From contig NC_091120.1 of NCBI RefSeq assembly GCF_040183065.1, forward strand, positions 22,229,708 to 22,293,707: DNA of 64,000 bases. Reading direction: 5' to 3'. This stretch comes from Periplaneta americana. Its lineage: Eukaryota > Arthropoda > Insecta > Blattodea > Blattidae. The position numbers and the translations under genes are program-made. The notes beneath the pieces were generated by a model. It was not told the DNA's origin and made no database searches. It saw nothing but the letters and a program-made list of their open reading frames with translations. Positions 36,215 through 47,704 of the stretch are shown here, one piece after another. Positions within the stretch are counted from its first letter, which is position 1; the number at the start of each line of letters is the position of its first letter.

Positions 36215-36391
36215 GACTGGTTCACAATAAACCGGGAATGGAAACAACAACGAGAACGGAAATATTATTAAAATAAATATATTTAAATGTGAGCATTCAC
36301 AATTAACTATTGTGAATGCTCACATTTAAAGGCATTTATTTTAACAATATTTCCGTTCTCGTTTCCATTCCCGGTTTATTGTGAACTAGCC
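36215..36391. mobile_element. foldback MITE
   Basis: GACTGGTTCACAATAAACCG at left pairs with CGGTTTATTGTGAACTAGCC at right. The arms continue through GGGAATGGAAAC and GAACGGAAATATT to a central palindrome of TGTGAGCATTCACAATTAAC. Nearly the whole 177 bp is self-complementary. Confidence 0.85.
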
Positions 36392-36515
36392 TTTATTGGC
36401 ACTATTTTAGTTGAAAACAGTAATAATTTATTTATTTGTTTATTTACTTATATTTAATGTGCTGTACAACAGCCAGTGGCCAATTACAGTTCAGCACAAA
36501 GAATAATTCAGCACA

Positions 36516-36516
<1 letters not shown>

Positions 36517-36569
<53 letters not shown>
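36517..36569. repeat. (TAA)n microsatellite
   Basis: About 17 perfect trinucleotide units, directly 5' of the SINE fragment. Confidence 0.95.
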
Positions 36570-36570
<1 letters not shown>

Positions 36571-36574
36571 TAAC

Positions 36575-36755
36575 GAATTTTCCTTGCTGTTCCGGAGTTG
36601 CACTTGGGCGTGAGTTCGATTCCCGCTTGGGCTGTTTTTTTCCGAACTTTTCCATAACCATACCATACCAGGTATTATGATCTCACTATCACAAATTTCA
36701 TTGACGCTAGATAACTTAGTAGTTGATACAGCATCGTTAAATAACGATTAAAATA
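36575..36755 (+). mobile_element. tRNA-derived SINE fragment
   Basis: TGAGTTCGATTCCCGCTTGG is a B box. The body ends GACGCTAGATAACTTAGTAG and TTGATACAGCATCGTTAAAT, matching the 3' region of the 4461 SINE (GACGCTAAATAACCTAGATG). It sits between two microsatellites. Confidence 0.65.
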
Positions 36756-36756
36756 C

Positions 36757-36835
<79 letters not shown>
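36757..36835. repeat. (TAG)n(TAA)n microsatellite
   Basis: About 10 TAG units followed by about 16 TAA units, immediately after the SINE 3' end, consistent with growth from a SINE tail. Confidence 0.95.
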
Positions 36836-36836
<1 letters not shown>

Positions 36837-38324
36837 TAACCAGCCTAACTGTTGAACATATTTTTCATCCACAAATCATATTCTGTTCAATCATCGTCTT
36901 TCAATTTTCACTTTAATAAAGTTATATCAATCTCACTATTCTTTTTGGCTTCAGTCATCTGTTTTCTTATCTTTGTGGATTCCATTATCGAATCTGTCTG
37001 TTGTCCTGCATTCTTATGACGTGTTCATATAATCACAATCGTCTTTTCAGTATTTATTGCAATACTGTTTTCTTTGCTTTCATTGGTGTCCCGTATTGTT
37101 TAATTTCTTATTTTAACCAATTTGAAAATTCTAGCTGAATGTTTCCTGAAATCCATTTCTGTACTCAGTATCTTTTGCGGATTATAACTCAGTATCAAGT
37201 CTCTGATCTGATCCACAAAATAGAGCACTTTTTACAATGTTTTTGTACAACTTTCTCTGAACTGTGTTTGCTCCCGAGGATTGAATTCAGCATATTACCT
37301 GTCTCAGTTACTCATCAGCCTTTTCATTGCTTCGCAGTCTGAAGTTCAGTTGACTTATATTGTTTATATATTTTTAAAAATACATCTTTAAACTTTAATT
37401 TACATAGGCCTATTCATCTTCCAACTTCCTCCATATAATTTCCATTCTCCATGAATTGAGTGGTTATGACTTTTCTTCTATAAATAATCGAGTTATTTAT
37501 ATAACAAGCTTAATCCATTAACGATACCTTTCATTGACCTTTTTCGATCATTTTCTCTTTACTACATCATAAAGGGCCTACACTGATGCTTCATTCATTA
37601 ACACTTGCATAACGCTTACATAATCACTGATGAACTGTTAAGTTATTTAAATAACACCTTCACTGTGTTAATATTAAAAAAACCGTAATGTAAACATTAA
37701 CACAATGAAGTTATTATTTAAATAACTTAATACTTCACCAGCGCCTACATTAAGTTGGAGACATTAAACATTCCTGTGAGACACTCCCTGAAATGTTAAA
37801 TTCTTACGAAATTCGTGATCCCGACTATTAATAGTTATTCTTGATATTCTAATTATACTGATTAGATATTAACTAATATTCACCTCTTCCAGTGCTTTCC
37901 ATAACAATTTTCTGGGTGCCAGTACACTGTTACATTCTTTTTAAATCAATACCGGTAGGCCTAGCTCTAAACATTTTTAAATTTTAAATTGCGTTCTGAA
38001 GCATTTCTTTTCATTATAAATATGTTATCTGTACTGTTGAAACCACTTTTGACTTTCCTTCTTGTTCTTCAGCTTATTTTTACAATATTTTCAAGAATAA
38101 TCCTAAATGGATTTGTAATACATATACCTCCATTATTGTAGTACTGTTTCCTGTCTCTGTTTTGAAGAATGGAACTTAAATCTTCAGTGTTCATTTCTTC
38201 TGAGAAATATATTCTTTTTTTCTTTTAGTATAAAATTCAATACAATTTTTAAGTTTTTGATCGAGGTTGTTATCTTATTGCTCCAATATTTCAATAATTT
38301 CATTTCCCTGCCCTGGTGCTTGTA
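36836..38324. other. no gene seen; weak foldback near 37607-37750
   Basis: A+T-rich. An imperfect inverted repeat pairs GTTATTTAAATAACACCTTC (37643) with TGAAGTTATTATTTAAATAA (37707). It may be another MITE with unclear ends. Confidence 0.45.
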
Positions 38325-38333
38325 TTTCTTCTT

Positions 38334-38405
<72 letters not shown>
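38325..38405. repeat. (TTC)n(TTA)n microsatellite
   Basis: About 12 TTC units then about 14 TTA units. Apparent poly-Phe/Leu/Ser/Tyr peptides are artefacts of this run. Confidence 0.95.
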
Positions 38406-38729
38406 TCTTCGTTCTTCAGCTTATTTTTACAACAATACTTTTTGGAGTTTTATGTCAGGCTATAATTTATGTCTTGTGTTTAGATATGTATTTATAATAC
38501 TATTTTCGTTATCACTTATAGCTTTTGAATTATAATCATTTATAAGATTTCATCCTTTCATTTTCAATTCTCATTATTTTTTATTGTCTTTAATAATTAT
38601 TCTTAAGTACTTTTATTGTAATTTCTATCAATATTAGTGTTTTGTAATGAAATTGTCATGTGTTAAGCTGCTATTGGCCCCTGGCTGTCGTACAGCACAT
38701 TAAATATTAGTAAATACATAAATAAAATA

Positions 38730-38735
38730 AAACTA

Positions 38736-38771
<36 letters not shown>

Positions 38772-38787
38772 TATTATTATTATTATT
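38730..38787. repeat. (AAT)n(ATT)n microsatellite
   Basis: AAT units switch to ATT units, making a short palindromic repeat. Confidence 0.9.
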
Positions 38788-39081
38788 CACGAGTCATTAA
38801 ATTTTTATTTATTCTACCAAATCCAGATACGTGTACATTTTTTCTTAGTATGTTTTCGAAACGATATTTCTATTAGCAGAAAACAACAAGATAGTATAGA
38901 CTTTCTTTCAGCTTTTTAAAATAAGCATTTAATGCTAATAATATTGAATTGACCTGTAAAACTATATCTGTTACAGTAACAAGCTGAGAAAAGTATTTGA
39001 ACAGTAATCTTTACAATTGTTTCTTACGTATTTAAATAGCCATAGAATTACAGGAAATTTAAGAACAAATGGAAAACTAGC

Positions 39082-39418
39082 CATGTATTGTGGGTCCCTA
39101 TCACCACGTCATGGCGCGGATAGAGGAGATGGCCTCCAGATATGGAGGGTAGCTGCGAATATATTGAATAAGCAGTCGTGGACAGCCGATAAGAGGTGGT
39201 GGGGGGATTGGACGAAGGGCTAACAGCCCATCACCGTAAAAAAAACAGCTTGTTACGAAACCATACGATAAGCCTCGGAATGGGACTGATTCTCTGGCAT
39301 GAGTACAGCAAAGAGAGACTGGATTAATCTTGCACAAGATAGGGACTGATGACGGGGTTATGTGAGGGCGGCAATGAACCTGCGGGTTCCTTAAAAGACA
39401 TTTGTAAGTAAGTATGGA
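39082..39418 (+). mobile_element. LINE with 5' region joined to 3' end (internal deletion)
   Basis: The last ~100 bp (GACTGGATTAATCTTGCACA ... GTGAGGGCGGCAATGAACCT ... GGTTCCTTAAAAG, then GTAAGTAAG) match the 3' end of the LINE at 50430-50541. The first ~225 bp (GTGGGTCCCTATCACCACG, GGGCTAACAGCCCATCACCG) look like the 5' leader of the same kind of element, from memory of cockroach repeats. The whole coding region would then be missing. Confidence 0.55.
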
Positions 39419-42223
39419 AAAAATAGTATAGGTGAGAAGTCGAGACTTGGCATGAGTGTGCAATAGGGAAGAGAATGAGCTGTCAGAAAGAGGGTTTGTT
39501 TCATGATGGTTAATATTATACGAATTTACCGACACGGAAGTGCATCTCAGACTAAAACCTGTCTTCCCCCTCGATGTTCATTGGTGATATAGCCACGGCA
39601 CATGCTAAGGTCACAGGACAGGTCTACTATATCATGTCACTCATTGATCAGCTATATTCTCAATTCTGCCACCCTTCTTAGAGTGCGGTTCACTGGAAGA
39701 TCTTATATTTCATACAGTCTTTCGAGACTGATTTCATTTCGGTATTAAAAGTTAAACATACCTAACCATATTTTATCTCTCAGTGTACGACGATTTTCAT
39801 ATACTTCACTAATGCAATCTAAAATTATGCCATACTTAATTTAAATAAGATACACGAAGAACGTTTTTCGTAACAGTATGATATATCTAAAATATAAATA
39901 CGTTTCTTTTGAACACAGATGGTAACTTGGAAGAGGACACATGGGCCTCTTATTCATGATATGACTTCTTCAGAAAGTTCGTACCTACAGCCTATGAACC
40001 ACTTTCTTTCTCTTACAACACATGCAAATCTGCCAAGCAAGTTCAGTCAGAAACTGTTGTGCTCAGTCCTTGTGTACATACGTTTCTCTGATGCCTTATG
40101 ATTCTTTTAATGTATTTATAAAGGGAGAGGACTAACAGTGTTTTATTTATTTACAATAGAAACATTGGATAACTATTATATTATTTAAATTTTTTCACAT
40201 AACTTTCGATCTGTGAATGCATAACTAGAAAATCTCTGTTTCAGTCACCGTTAGTTTCTTCACTGGAGTGAAGAAAGCGAAAATAATGACTGTGTTAAAA
40301 AGATGAATATTTTTACATCAGGGAATATTACATCAAAGAACACTAACTACAACAATATTGTAAAATTGCATGCGTACATTTTAGCTTATTCATCTAGCAA
40401 AAGGAACTTCAAACACCGGCTTAAAATACTTTCTCTCTTCAATTATTTATTGAACAGAGTCACATCTAGCCTCATACCGGTAAATCCAATTCAACATGCA
40501 AGCAATGGCGGTGACAATAATTCTCATGGAGTCTGAAATTATCTTGGACCTTGCTCCTTCGTTACTTTATAATGTAGGTACCCATAATTACAACAAGACT
40601 TGTTTTGTATTTTGATCTCCACGTGCAATAGCTTTCACCACTGGCTGATCTAAATAAAAACTAATTTTAATACAATTATCTTACTTTAAACTCAATCAGA
40701 ATCATATTTGTTACTGAGTTTTTTTTTATTTGTATGCATGGACGGAGCAAACTTAGGCACTCTCCATAAATATGAACTCACCTAAATATTGCACATGAAT
40801 CTTAAGTAGACTGTACTCCATTTCAGAGGACATACTTCCAAATACATTTTACATTAAAATTAATCACTGTTCTCCAATTAAGAAATTAATTTTTGTTGTT
40901 AATGTTGTTGGACATTAATCCCCAGTACAACGTGATTACTTTAAAATTGAGTTCGTAATTTAATTAAGTATACTCTTCAATTTTTTAAATTATAGCTATA
41001 TTTAAAATGGCGATATGCATAATAGTTTTCGAAAAGAAAGTGTATTAAAATATGAAGCATATGTTGTTTCTAATCCAATGATAGGAATTTAAATTATTAA
41101 AATTCTAGCCCCTTAAAATTTTTAAAATGAAATATTGTGATTCAAGAATGCTGAATTTATTCCTAAAGCTTGTATGAGGATTTTCTACGCGATATTTATT
41201 AAAACACTTTGTTCTACTATTCTGTTTTAAACCGGCATTTCGCATCCATGATTCAGACTGTCTACCTATGTCAATATGATATGCTCCAATGTTGTTTCGA
41301 CATAATTTTACTATAGCAGTAAATTTCAAATAAGAGCATTAATACCGGTATCTCTTTTTATTTCCAAGTTCAATCCATTATAGAATCCATTTAAATCCTA
41401 GGTAGAGAGTTTATCAGATACGTTTTTTTGGAATAAACCAACACTTTATATAATGCCCGATTGAAAATGAATAACTCTGCCAAAAGGATCAATATGGCGT
41501 TCCTTTAGTAGTAATAATTACCATTAATTCGCAAAGTGGGTTGTAGTCGGTAAACTGTGACCACTTTAATCTCGGTGCTATTAAAAATTATGTTTGATAA
41601 ATTTTGATTATTTTACTTACAAGGAGGTCATACATATACCAGTATTTAATGTATGAATATATAACGTATCTTTCTAGGGACAGTTAACTGTTTCAGTTAC
41701 CACTAATGGGATTAATATGTTTCCTTATCTATAAAAAATCGTATAAGAGTTCAGTCACCTACATTCATTAAACATATATAAAGCTTAATCATGTTGTTCC
41801 GTTCTTCCATTCCATTCACTCCTTTAAATAAATGATTTCACAGTCACGTGAATGTTTGCGTAAGTAGCAACGGCAATTACTTAAAACATTTCTGTTATGT
41901 TTTATTTATAACTGTTACGAGTTTCTTTAGTTGTTGTACTCTTGTCATTGCTTTGTCCGGGAAGTGCCCTTCTCACTCCATAAAAGGACATCATTCTAAA
42001 GCTTTTGCACAAGCTGGTACCGAATGTATCAAAACCTGTCTTATAAAAGAGCCTGCAACTCGTATTTTCCATTAGCTATAAAATGTATTTCCTTATGAAC
42101 TGACATTTATAAAACCAAATATCTTTAATAAACAATGAATGGCTCATACCAAACTTAAAATTTTATGATATAAAAAACTGGAAGCCGCTCTGTTGCTGGA
42201 TTCCTTTCTCTGTTAATATCGTG
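39419..42223. other. no gene seen; downstream flank of LRP4
   Basis: A+T-rich DNA past the LRP4 3' end. The LRP4 3' untranslated region occupies part of 42446 downwards. No other exon, RNA or element terminus was recognised on either strand. Confidence 0.4.
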
Positions 42224-42229
42224 TTTATT
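42224..42229 (-). terminator. candidate LRP4 poly(A) signal
   Basis: An AATAAA hexamer on the minus strand lies about 220 bases past the LRP4 stop codon, the first such hexamer I found reading downstream. The region is A+T-rich and has other hexamers further on (for example near 41903), so use of this one is unproven. Confidence 0.3.
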
Positions 42230-42446
42230 GACTGGCTCTATTCGAAGTGGTTCTTTGACCACATTCCACTTGTAATGCCAATTACCATCAGTTACACATT
42301 TGATAAAAATGGCAATGCACAGGTTCAGTTGTATTGACAATGTTACAAACATTTACAGCCTATCTATATGAATCTGCTAATGTTTCTTTCATTGTTGGAT
42401 GGCTCTCTGCTGTAATATTTGAATACCAACCCCGTGTGATCGGTGC

Positions 42447-42623
42447 TCACCCAGCCTTTAGGCTGATGCTGTCAAGTCTCTGAGGAGGAGTTGGCGGAGG
42501 AGTTGCGATATGCTCGGGGGTGGCAGTGTCACTGCACTTATTTGGGGTCACCACAGTTGGAATCAGAGAAACAACTTCTGGACTAGCAGCCTGCTTGTCA
42601 TCGTGAACGTTGTACACTCGTTC
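42447..42623 (-). CDS. Lrp4: LRP4 exon F: C-terminal tail and stop
   Basis: This 177-base exon is too short to stand out as an open frame. After acceptor GATTTCCAG|GAACGAG it gives 58 residues and TGA at 42449-42447. It joins exon E in phase 0 as YDKSQ|ERVYNVHDDK, continues through PEVVSLIPTVVTP and a proline-rich TPPPTPPQ stretch (SH3-ligand-like), and ends SISLKAG. The SQ/ERVY junction and the PEVVSLIPT string agree with insect LRP4 tails as I remember them. No PDZ-binding terminus like vertebrate LRP4 (ESQV) is seen. The intron to exon E is 3.1 kb and contains a hAT-type element and an intronic repeat. Confidence 0.87.
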   Translation of the reverse strand, partial: ERVYNVHDDKQAASPEVVSLIPTVVTPNKCSDTATPEHIATPPPTPPQRLDSISLKAG

Positions 42624-42981
42624 CTGGAAATCAATTCATACAAATGTTGTATCCAGCATCAAAGACATTTTGTTGTTATAGTCCGCGTCACCGTTTTTGG
42701 CGTGTGAAACAAGTAATGGGAATGTTAAGTGCTAGTGCCTTACCTTTAGCTTAGTCAGCCTGACAACTGTGTTTGACAAATGGCTGATGTGGCGTGTATA
42801 TGAAGTGGTACCATTCTCAGCTGCACTAGCAACATGCTCACAAACTGGGCACTGTACTCTAGGACATACGCCAAAAACGCTGGCGCCAGCTATAACTATG
42901 ACTAAGATGTCTCAGCATCTTATAAAAGCAGTGTCGGTTGGCATGAAACATACTTTCACAAGTCACACTTAACAGTGAAAC

Positions 42982-43505
42982 CAGTGAATAGGGATTATAT
43001 AGAATGGACATTGAGGGAATTTTCCTGTTTTATTTCTATGTGCGCCGGCGTTTAGTTGCACTTTCAAGCGCTAGAGGTTAGTGTAATCGAGCATACGCTA
43101 AGATAATAATTGAGTATAGAGTTGAGACCATGAGATCAACGAGTTAGAAAGTTTCTAACTCGTTGGTTGAGACACAGGATCCAAACATCACCTACCTTAT
43201 TGCATAATCCAGTAACGCTTTGCTTCAAATAAATTCAAGTTGACAGCTTTTCCTTATTTCTCAGTGACAAACTAGTTGTAATAATAATTTTTTATATTTT
43301 ATATATAATAAATTTTTATTATAGAATAATATAATACATTATAAAATTATGTATCAAATTCGTTTAATATTTGTATACAGTATAATAAAGGTATATGGTT
43401 TTATTTCTCATACATCTCAACTCTCATTATAAAGGAACTCTAGAGTCTAGACATTACAGTTAATGACGGATTTATTATTTCATAGATCCAATTTATTTTA
43501 TTTGA
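42982..43505 (-). mobile_element. hAT-type nonautonomous element, copy 3
   Basis: The reverse complement of copies 1 and 2: CAGTGAATAGGGATTATATA terminus at 42982, GTGTAATCGAGCATACGCTA at 43080, TGTCTAGACTCTAGAG-type sequence near 43440. It stops at TCAAATAAAATAAATTG, so the distal terminus is missing. It carries a short extra hairpin (AACGAGTTAGAAAGTTTCTAACTCGTT region, 43138-43165). It lies in the last LRP4 intron. Confidence 0.75.
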
Positions 43506-43655
43506 TGGGAAGATAATATTATAGGGGTATACACAAGGGGGAGTTACCAGTTTTGAACCTCCCACACATCTCTTGAACTTAAAAAAAATTACATACACTG
43601 TATTTCAATATATTTGATTGTTTTCATGGATTCTTCTATTATGTAATAGTAATAT

Positions 43656-44365
43656 GCTTTACAAGAGCGGTATGTTGAAGTCTTCATGTTCGAGGAAAAG
43701 TTTGAAAAAGCGAAAAGTAGTTGAGCTTTTTTAATTTCCGAGAACTGAAAGAAAAGATACCGCTCATGTATCGTACATTATTTTGTGCGAAGATAGTTTA
43801 TTACATACCTGAAAGAGGAATTTCTAATTAGTTGCAATGAAATCTCCATCTTGGTTTCTGTTCAATGACGGCAAATTTGCAAAACAAAAATATCTATCTT
43901 CAACATTGTTGCTTTAAAATGTTTTCTGTGTTTACTATACTCCAACAGGCCGTGATATACGTCTGTCTTTTTTTTCCCCCAGTCTATGGAATCTTGTTGA
44001 TTTTTTCACGGCTTCCTTAATGTTACTTGCATCACGAATGCAGTAACTTTAGTGGAGTTGTAGAGTTTACTTAATTTTTGCAAATATTTAAAAACAATAA
44101 CTAACAGTGCAATTTAGGTGAAATTGCAGTGGTAAGTTTCCAATTTATAATTATTACTATATTGAATGTCTCTAAAAATAATATGTTAAAAGCCTAAAGC
44201 AGTAAAATCAATATGTCACTTAAGCGGTAAGAAGAGGGAAATTGTTATGTGTGTTAGGTTGGGAATACTGAATGTGAAATTTTAGACTTTCCGCGGATTG
44301 GTTTTGTGCGGAAACCAAGCAAATACGCACGATCTCGCACAAAATGCCTTACCTATCATCTACAA
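43656..44365 (+). repeat. intronic repeat R, copy 1
   Basis: Shares a long similarity with 51283-52080 in the opposite orientation: ACAAGAGCGGTATGTTGA, TAGTTGCAATGAAATCTCCA, AACAGGCCGTGATATACGTC, GGTGAAATTGCAGTGGTAAG, TACGCACGATCTCGCACAAA. A hairpin lies at one end (GAGCGGTATG...CATACCGCTC in the other copy). Noncoding. It lies in the E-F intron of LRP4. Confidence 0.85.
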
Positions 44366-44929
44366 ATAACTGTTAACTCTAGATATATATATAATTAGTG
44401 TGTAAGTGTAATAATGATACAAACATTTTTTATTATACAAAATTAAACACAATTTAAAATTTGTTAAAAATTGGATGGCTGTGAAAAAATTACGTTCCAG
44501 AGATTTTATAAGGATATTCATAAATTGTAAATAATTTTAATAATGACCCCCTCCCTTTGACAAAATTCTGCATACGCCACTGGGTCATTGGTACCTTTTA
44601 GTTCATTTTGTTCCACTTGGCTTTTCCTATAACACAGATTCTGACTTAAGAATTGCAACTGCAACACTTCGTGTGTTTGAGCAGAGGGCTATTTGCGTTT
44701 GAGTCCATGATAGCATTCATGTTTGCTCATGATTGCCAAAAGAGATTCAGTTGAAAAAGTAAAGATACCGGTAACACTAAACAAATAAAGTCCAGTGACT
44801 TTTTAAAAATGTATTTAATTATTAGACAATTATAAAATAAGCCTAACCAATACGGTGCATCTTAAAACCCCCAAAATTTAAATGTAAGCGCGCTTTATAA
44901 GACAAATTTATTATACTGTATTAATAAAA

Positions 44930-45360
44930 TTCATACATAAAAATCGAAATAATTTTGAATTGTATTCTCATAGTTATGAAACAAAAGGTATGGATTCTTT
45001 AAGATCGTTTGAACCAAAATGCAACACTGTTACAGTATTTAATCATAGTAGTAATTTAGGCCCAAGAATATATAACAAATTTATATTTAAATATCCTAAT
45101 CTTGTCAATTCTAATAGTTCTAGTATTAAATTTAAAAAGTTATGTATGGATTTTATAAAAATTGAAAAATTGTAAATTTAAATTTATATACTATAATTGC
45201 ATGGTAGACATAAGACAAATTGTATTGTATACTTATTAATTTCAATTCAGGAATCCGCCCCTGAGCACGAGTTCTTCTCTTTCAGGGGCGAGCTAAAGCT
45301 TTTTTCCTATATATAATATATGTTATGTTATAATTATTAGCAAAATAATAAATAAATAAA
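44930..45360 (+). pseudogene. LINE 3'-end fragment
   Basis: The frame 44960-45175 reads HSSNLGPRIYNKFIFKYPNL and SSSIKFKKLCMDFI, typical of the C-terminus of jockey/CR1-like reverse transcriptases. It is followed by a 3' UTR with CAGGGGCGAGCTAAAGC and a terminal AATAAATAAATAAAT tail. 5'-truncated, as is usual for LINE insertions. Confidence 0.6.
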
Positions 45361-45502
45361 TAAATATGGAACTGCCGTAGTATTAAAATATTTTGTGCAC
45401 ATGCAGCCAAGTGTCGCGGGGTTTATTTAAAAAATCTGGAATCTGTCTTACCAGACACGTGATACTATTTATTCGTAACTACTGTATTTCAATAAGCTAC
45501 TG

Positions 45503-45632
45503 GTATTACTCGACCAAGGCCAGTGGAGTCCTGCAGCCCGGAGCCGTGGTGCTACTGCTCTTGTGTTCGTAATACCGCATCGCGATAGTTCACATTACGC
45601 CCGTGGCTCCATTCGCATTGGTCGAGTAATAC
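45503..45632. mobile_element. MITE, 25-bp terminal inverted repeats
   Basis: TATTACTCGACCAAGGCCAG at left pairs with GCATTGGTCGAGTAATA at right (GTGGAG / CTCCAT continue the pairing). 130 bp, in the E-F intron. Confidence 0.75.
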
Positions 45633-45740
45633 ATGTACTGCCAATACATTCTCCATAAATTTTAGTCCTGTAAATATGTCTTAAATTATATGTATATATT
45701 ATTTAATATTCTTTTCAGTGGAAACATATTTATCACGTAC

Positions 45741-46165
45741 CTGTGACTTGTCATATTTTAGTCTTTTCCAAAGGAATGGTCTTTTGTCAGCTTGTGCAGA
45801 GTTCGCTTCAACTTCCGAACTCGACGCATTATAGTTAGGATTTGAGAATGTTAGTACACTTCTTCCTGTTGCGTAGAGGTACTTCTTCTGACATGATCGA
45901 CGGACATATATAATAGTAACCATCATCATGACTGCTACTCCAAGCAGACATAACAAAATAGTAATGATAAATATGTGTGATGTGATTTCTTTCTTCTTCC
46001 CTTCATCTCGCTTCTCGAACTCATCACCGTTGACTAGACCTACTCTGTTGTTTGGTGGCGTTATTGGTACGACTGCTTCATCTTCGTCATCATCGTACAT
46101 GTCAACATCGCTTTCAGTGTCATCCGCTCCTGGAGTCGACTTGTTCGGGACAACAATGCTTGGCT
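45741..46165 (-). CDS. Lrp4: LRP4 exon E: juxtamembrane, TM helix, NPNY tail
   Basis: This 425-base exon has acceptor CTGTTGTAACAG|AGCC and donor GTCACAG|GTACGTG, which joins EPSIVV to exon D. The protein order is: a Ser/Thr/Pro linker, a strongly acidic stretch (DVDMYDDDEDE, residues about 20-32), a basic KKK, a hydrophobic segment of about 25 residues (IFIITILLCLLGVAVMMMVT, residues about 64-88), then basic VRRSCQKK marking the cytoplasmic side. The tail carries FSNPNYNASS, an NPxY-type motif that in this receptor family binds PTB adaptors and directs endocytosis, and then FLWKRLKYDKSQ. The frame runs 14 codons beyond the donor to a stop, a possible intron-retained end, but the donor is good and exon F continues the tail. 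Confidence 0.92.
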
Positions 46166-46367
46166 CTGTTACAACAGTTAATAATGTTTTTATTAGATAT
46201 TTTATATAGTTACACTTGCTCAATATTAAGTCAATGATTTATTTTACTGTTAACGAACATGCCACAAGATGAAAGGATTAATAGCCTGAAAGTTTTATTT
46301 GAAAGTGAATACAAAAACAGTATTTTTTTAATTGGTTATTTTTAGTGCTGTCGATCGATCGAGTCGT

Positions 46368-47097
46368 TTACAGAAGAAAAAGCACAATTGCATGGAAAGG
46401 TTTATTGAAACAGATACAGCAATTGTTGCACTATTTCTCAACATATCCCGCACTGGAATAGAGACATTTCGACCCTCCCAAGTACTAACATTGTAACTCA
46501 ATTTTTTATGGTTTTGAGTTGTCCTAGTTAATATGGTCTTAAATTGTTTCTTTTTCTCCCAGTACTATCATTGTATAGCTCTAAACCTTCCCAATTGTAT
46601 GTGAAATCTTATTGTTACTCTACATTTTTGTATACACTAATTTACACGATCATTTTAAAACTTCATTTTCATCTCCTGAAAAATGTAAAAATTGAGTTAC
46701 AATGTTAGTACTTGGGAGGGTCGATTTGTCATACCATGGGATCAATTTTTGTATCCTTGTGTCGTAGAAGTCAGCCGCCTGGGAACGGAACCAGCGTTTG
46801 ACAGCCGTCTGCACCTCTCTGTCGATTCCATGATATGACAAATGTCTCAATTCCGGCGGGGAATATGTTGAAAAATAGCTCAACAATTGCTGTGTCTGTT
46901 CCAATAAATTTTTCCAATGAAATTGTGTTTTTTTTTCTGTTAACGGCCCCCGCCGAACTTATTTTCTTACGGCTCTTGTTATTGCGGTCGAGTAGCCAAA
47001 ATTTGTATAGGCACTACTTTTGACATTATTAACATGGTGAAAGAAAAAAAAATAACTTTTTTATCTGCCTCCATCAGAATATTTGCTCGTGAGCTAA
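46368..47097 (-). mobile_element. mariner-like remnant in LRP4 intron, copy 1
   Basis: Palindromic arms (TGTTGCACTATTTCTCAACA side and TTGAAAAATAGCTCAACAAT side) bracket a minus-strand peptide REVQTAVKRWFRSQAADFYD then IQKLIPWYDK, the C-terminal end typical of mariner transposases. It is interrupted by a MITE at 46473. The left arm is truncated next to a hAT-like terminus (TAGTGCTGTCGATCGATCGA, 46346). The same family lies at 52328-52936 on the other strand. Confidence 0.75.
46473..46720. mobile_element. MITE nested in mariner remnant, TCGA target
   Basis: CCCTCCCAAGTACTAACATT at left and AATGTTAGTACTTGGGAGGG at right are perfect inverted ends, continuing for about 35 bp. TCGA flanks both sides (46469-46472, 46721-46724). 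248 bp, noncoding. Confidence 0.9.
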
Positions 47098-47107
47098 AAA
47101 CGGTAAA

Positions 47108-47108
<1 letters not shown>

Positions 47109-47144
<36 letters not shown>

Positions 47145-47327
47145 TAATAATAACAATTATAATAATAAAAAATAATAGTAATAATAACAACAATAATAAT
47201 GATGATGATAATAACAATAACAATAATAATAACAATAATAGTAATAATAACAATAATGACAATAATAGTAATAATAAAAACAATAATAATAATAACAACA
47301 ATAACAATAATAATAACAATAATAATA

Positions 47328-47370
<43 letters not shown>
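47109..47370. repeat. long (TAA)n/(AAC)n microsatellite
   Basis: About 260 bp of AAT units with scattered AAC, GAT and AGT variants, in the D-E intron. Apparent poly-Asn, poly-Ile and poly-Leu peptides arise from it. Confidence 0.95.
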
Positions 47371-47704
47371 GTGCTTTTTCTGGCAGAAAGCATCGGAATG
47401 CCATTCCAGAATCTTTTTGTTATATTTTTTATTGTGGAACCGAGAAATGTTTGAATTTCGCTCGGCCAGTATATTGTGAAGCTCTGTCCATTGAGGTCAT
47501 CTCTGTTGGTTAACACCATGAGCAATTTGTATTTCCTCTGTAATATGCATTAAATACGAAAATAAGTAAGGATTAATTATGTTTTAACATGATTTTATTA
47601 AACTCTGGGTGCACTGGACAGTAATCATCTCCCTGTCCATTCCAATAAATCTTACAGAGTTCCACCATCTTTTATTCTAGGAAAAGCATTGTTGTTATTA
47701 ATAA

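Noticed and set aside
45699..45740. Continuation of LRP4 exon E to the stop at 45699
   Set aside because: A good donor (CAG|GTACGTG) lies at 45741 and exon F continues the tail in phase. Kept only as a possible intron-retained end.
47074..47525. Poly-Asn, poly-Ile, poly-Leu and poly-Tyr frames
   Set aside because: All six frames of a long (TAA)n microsatellite are open by composition.
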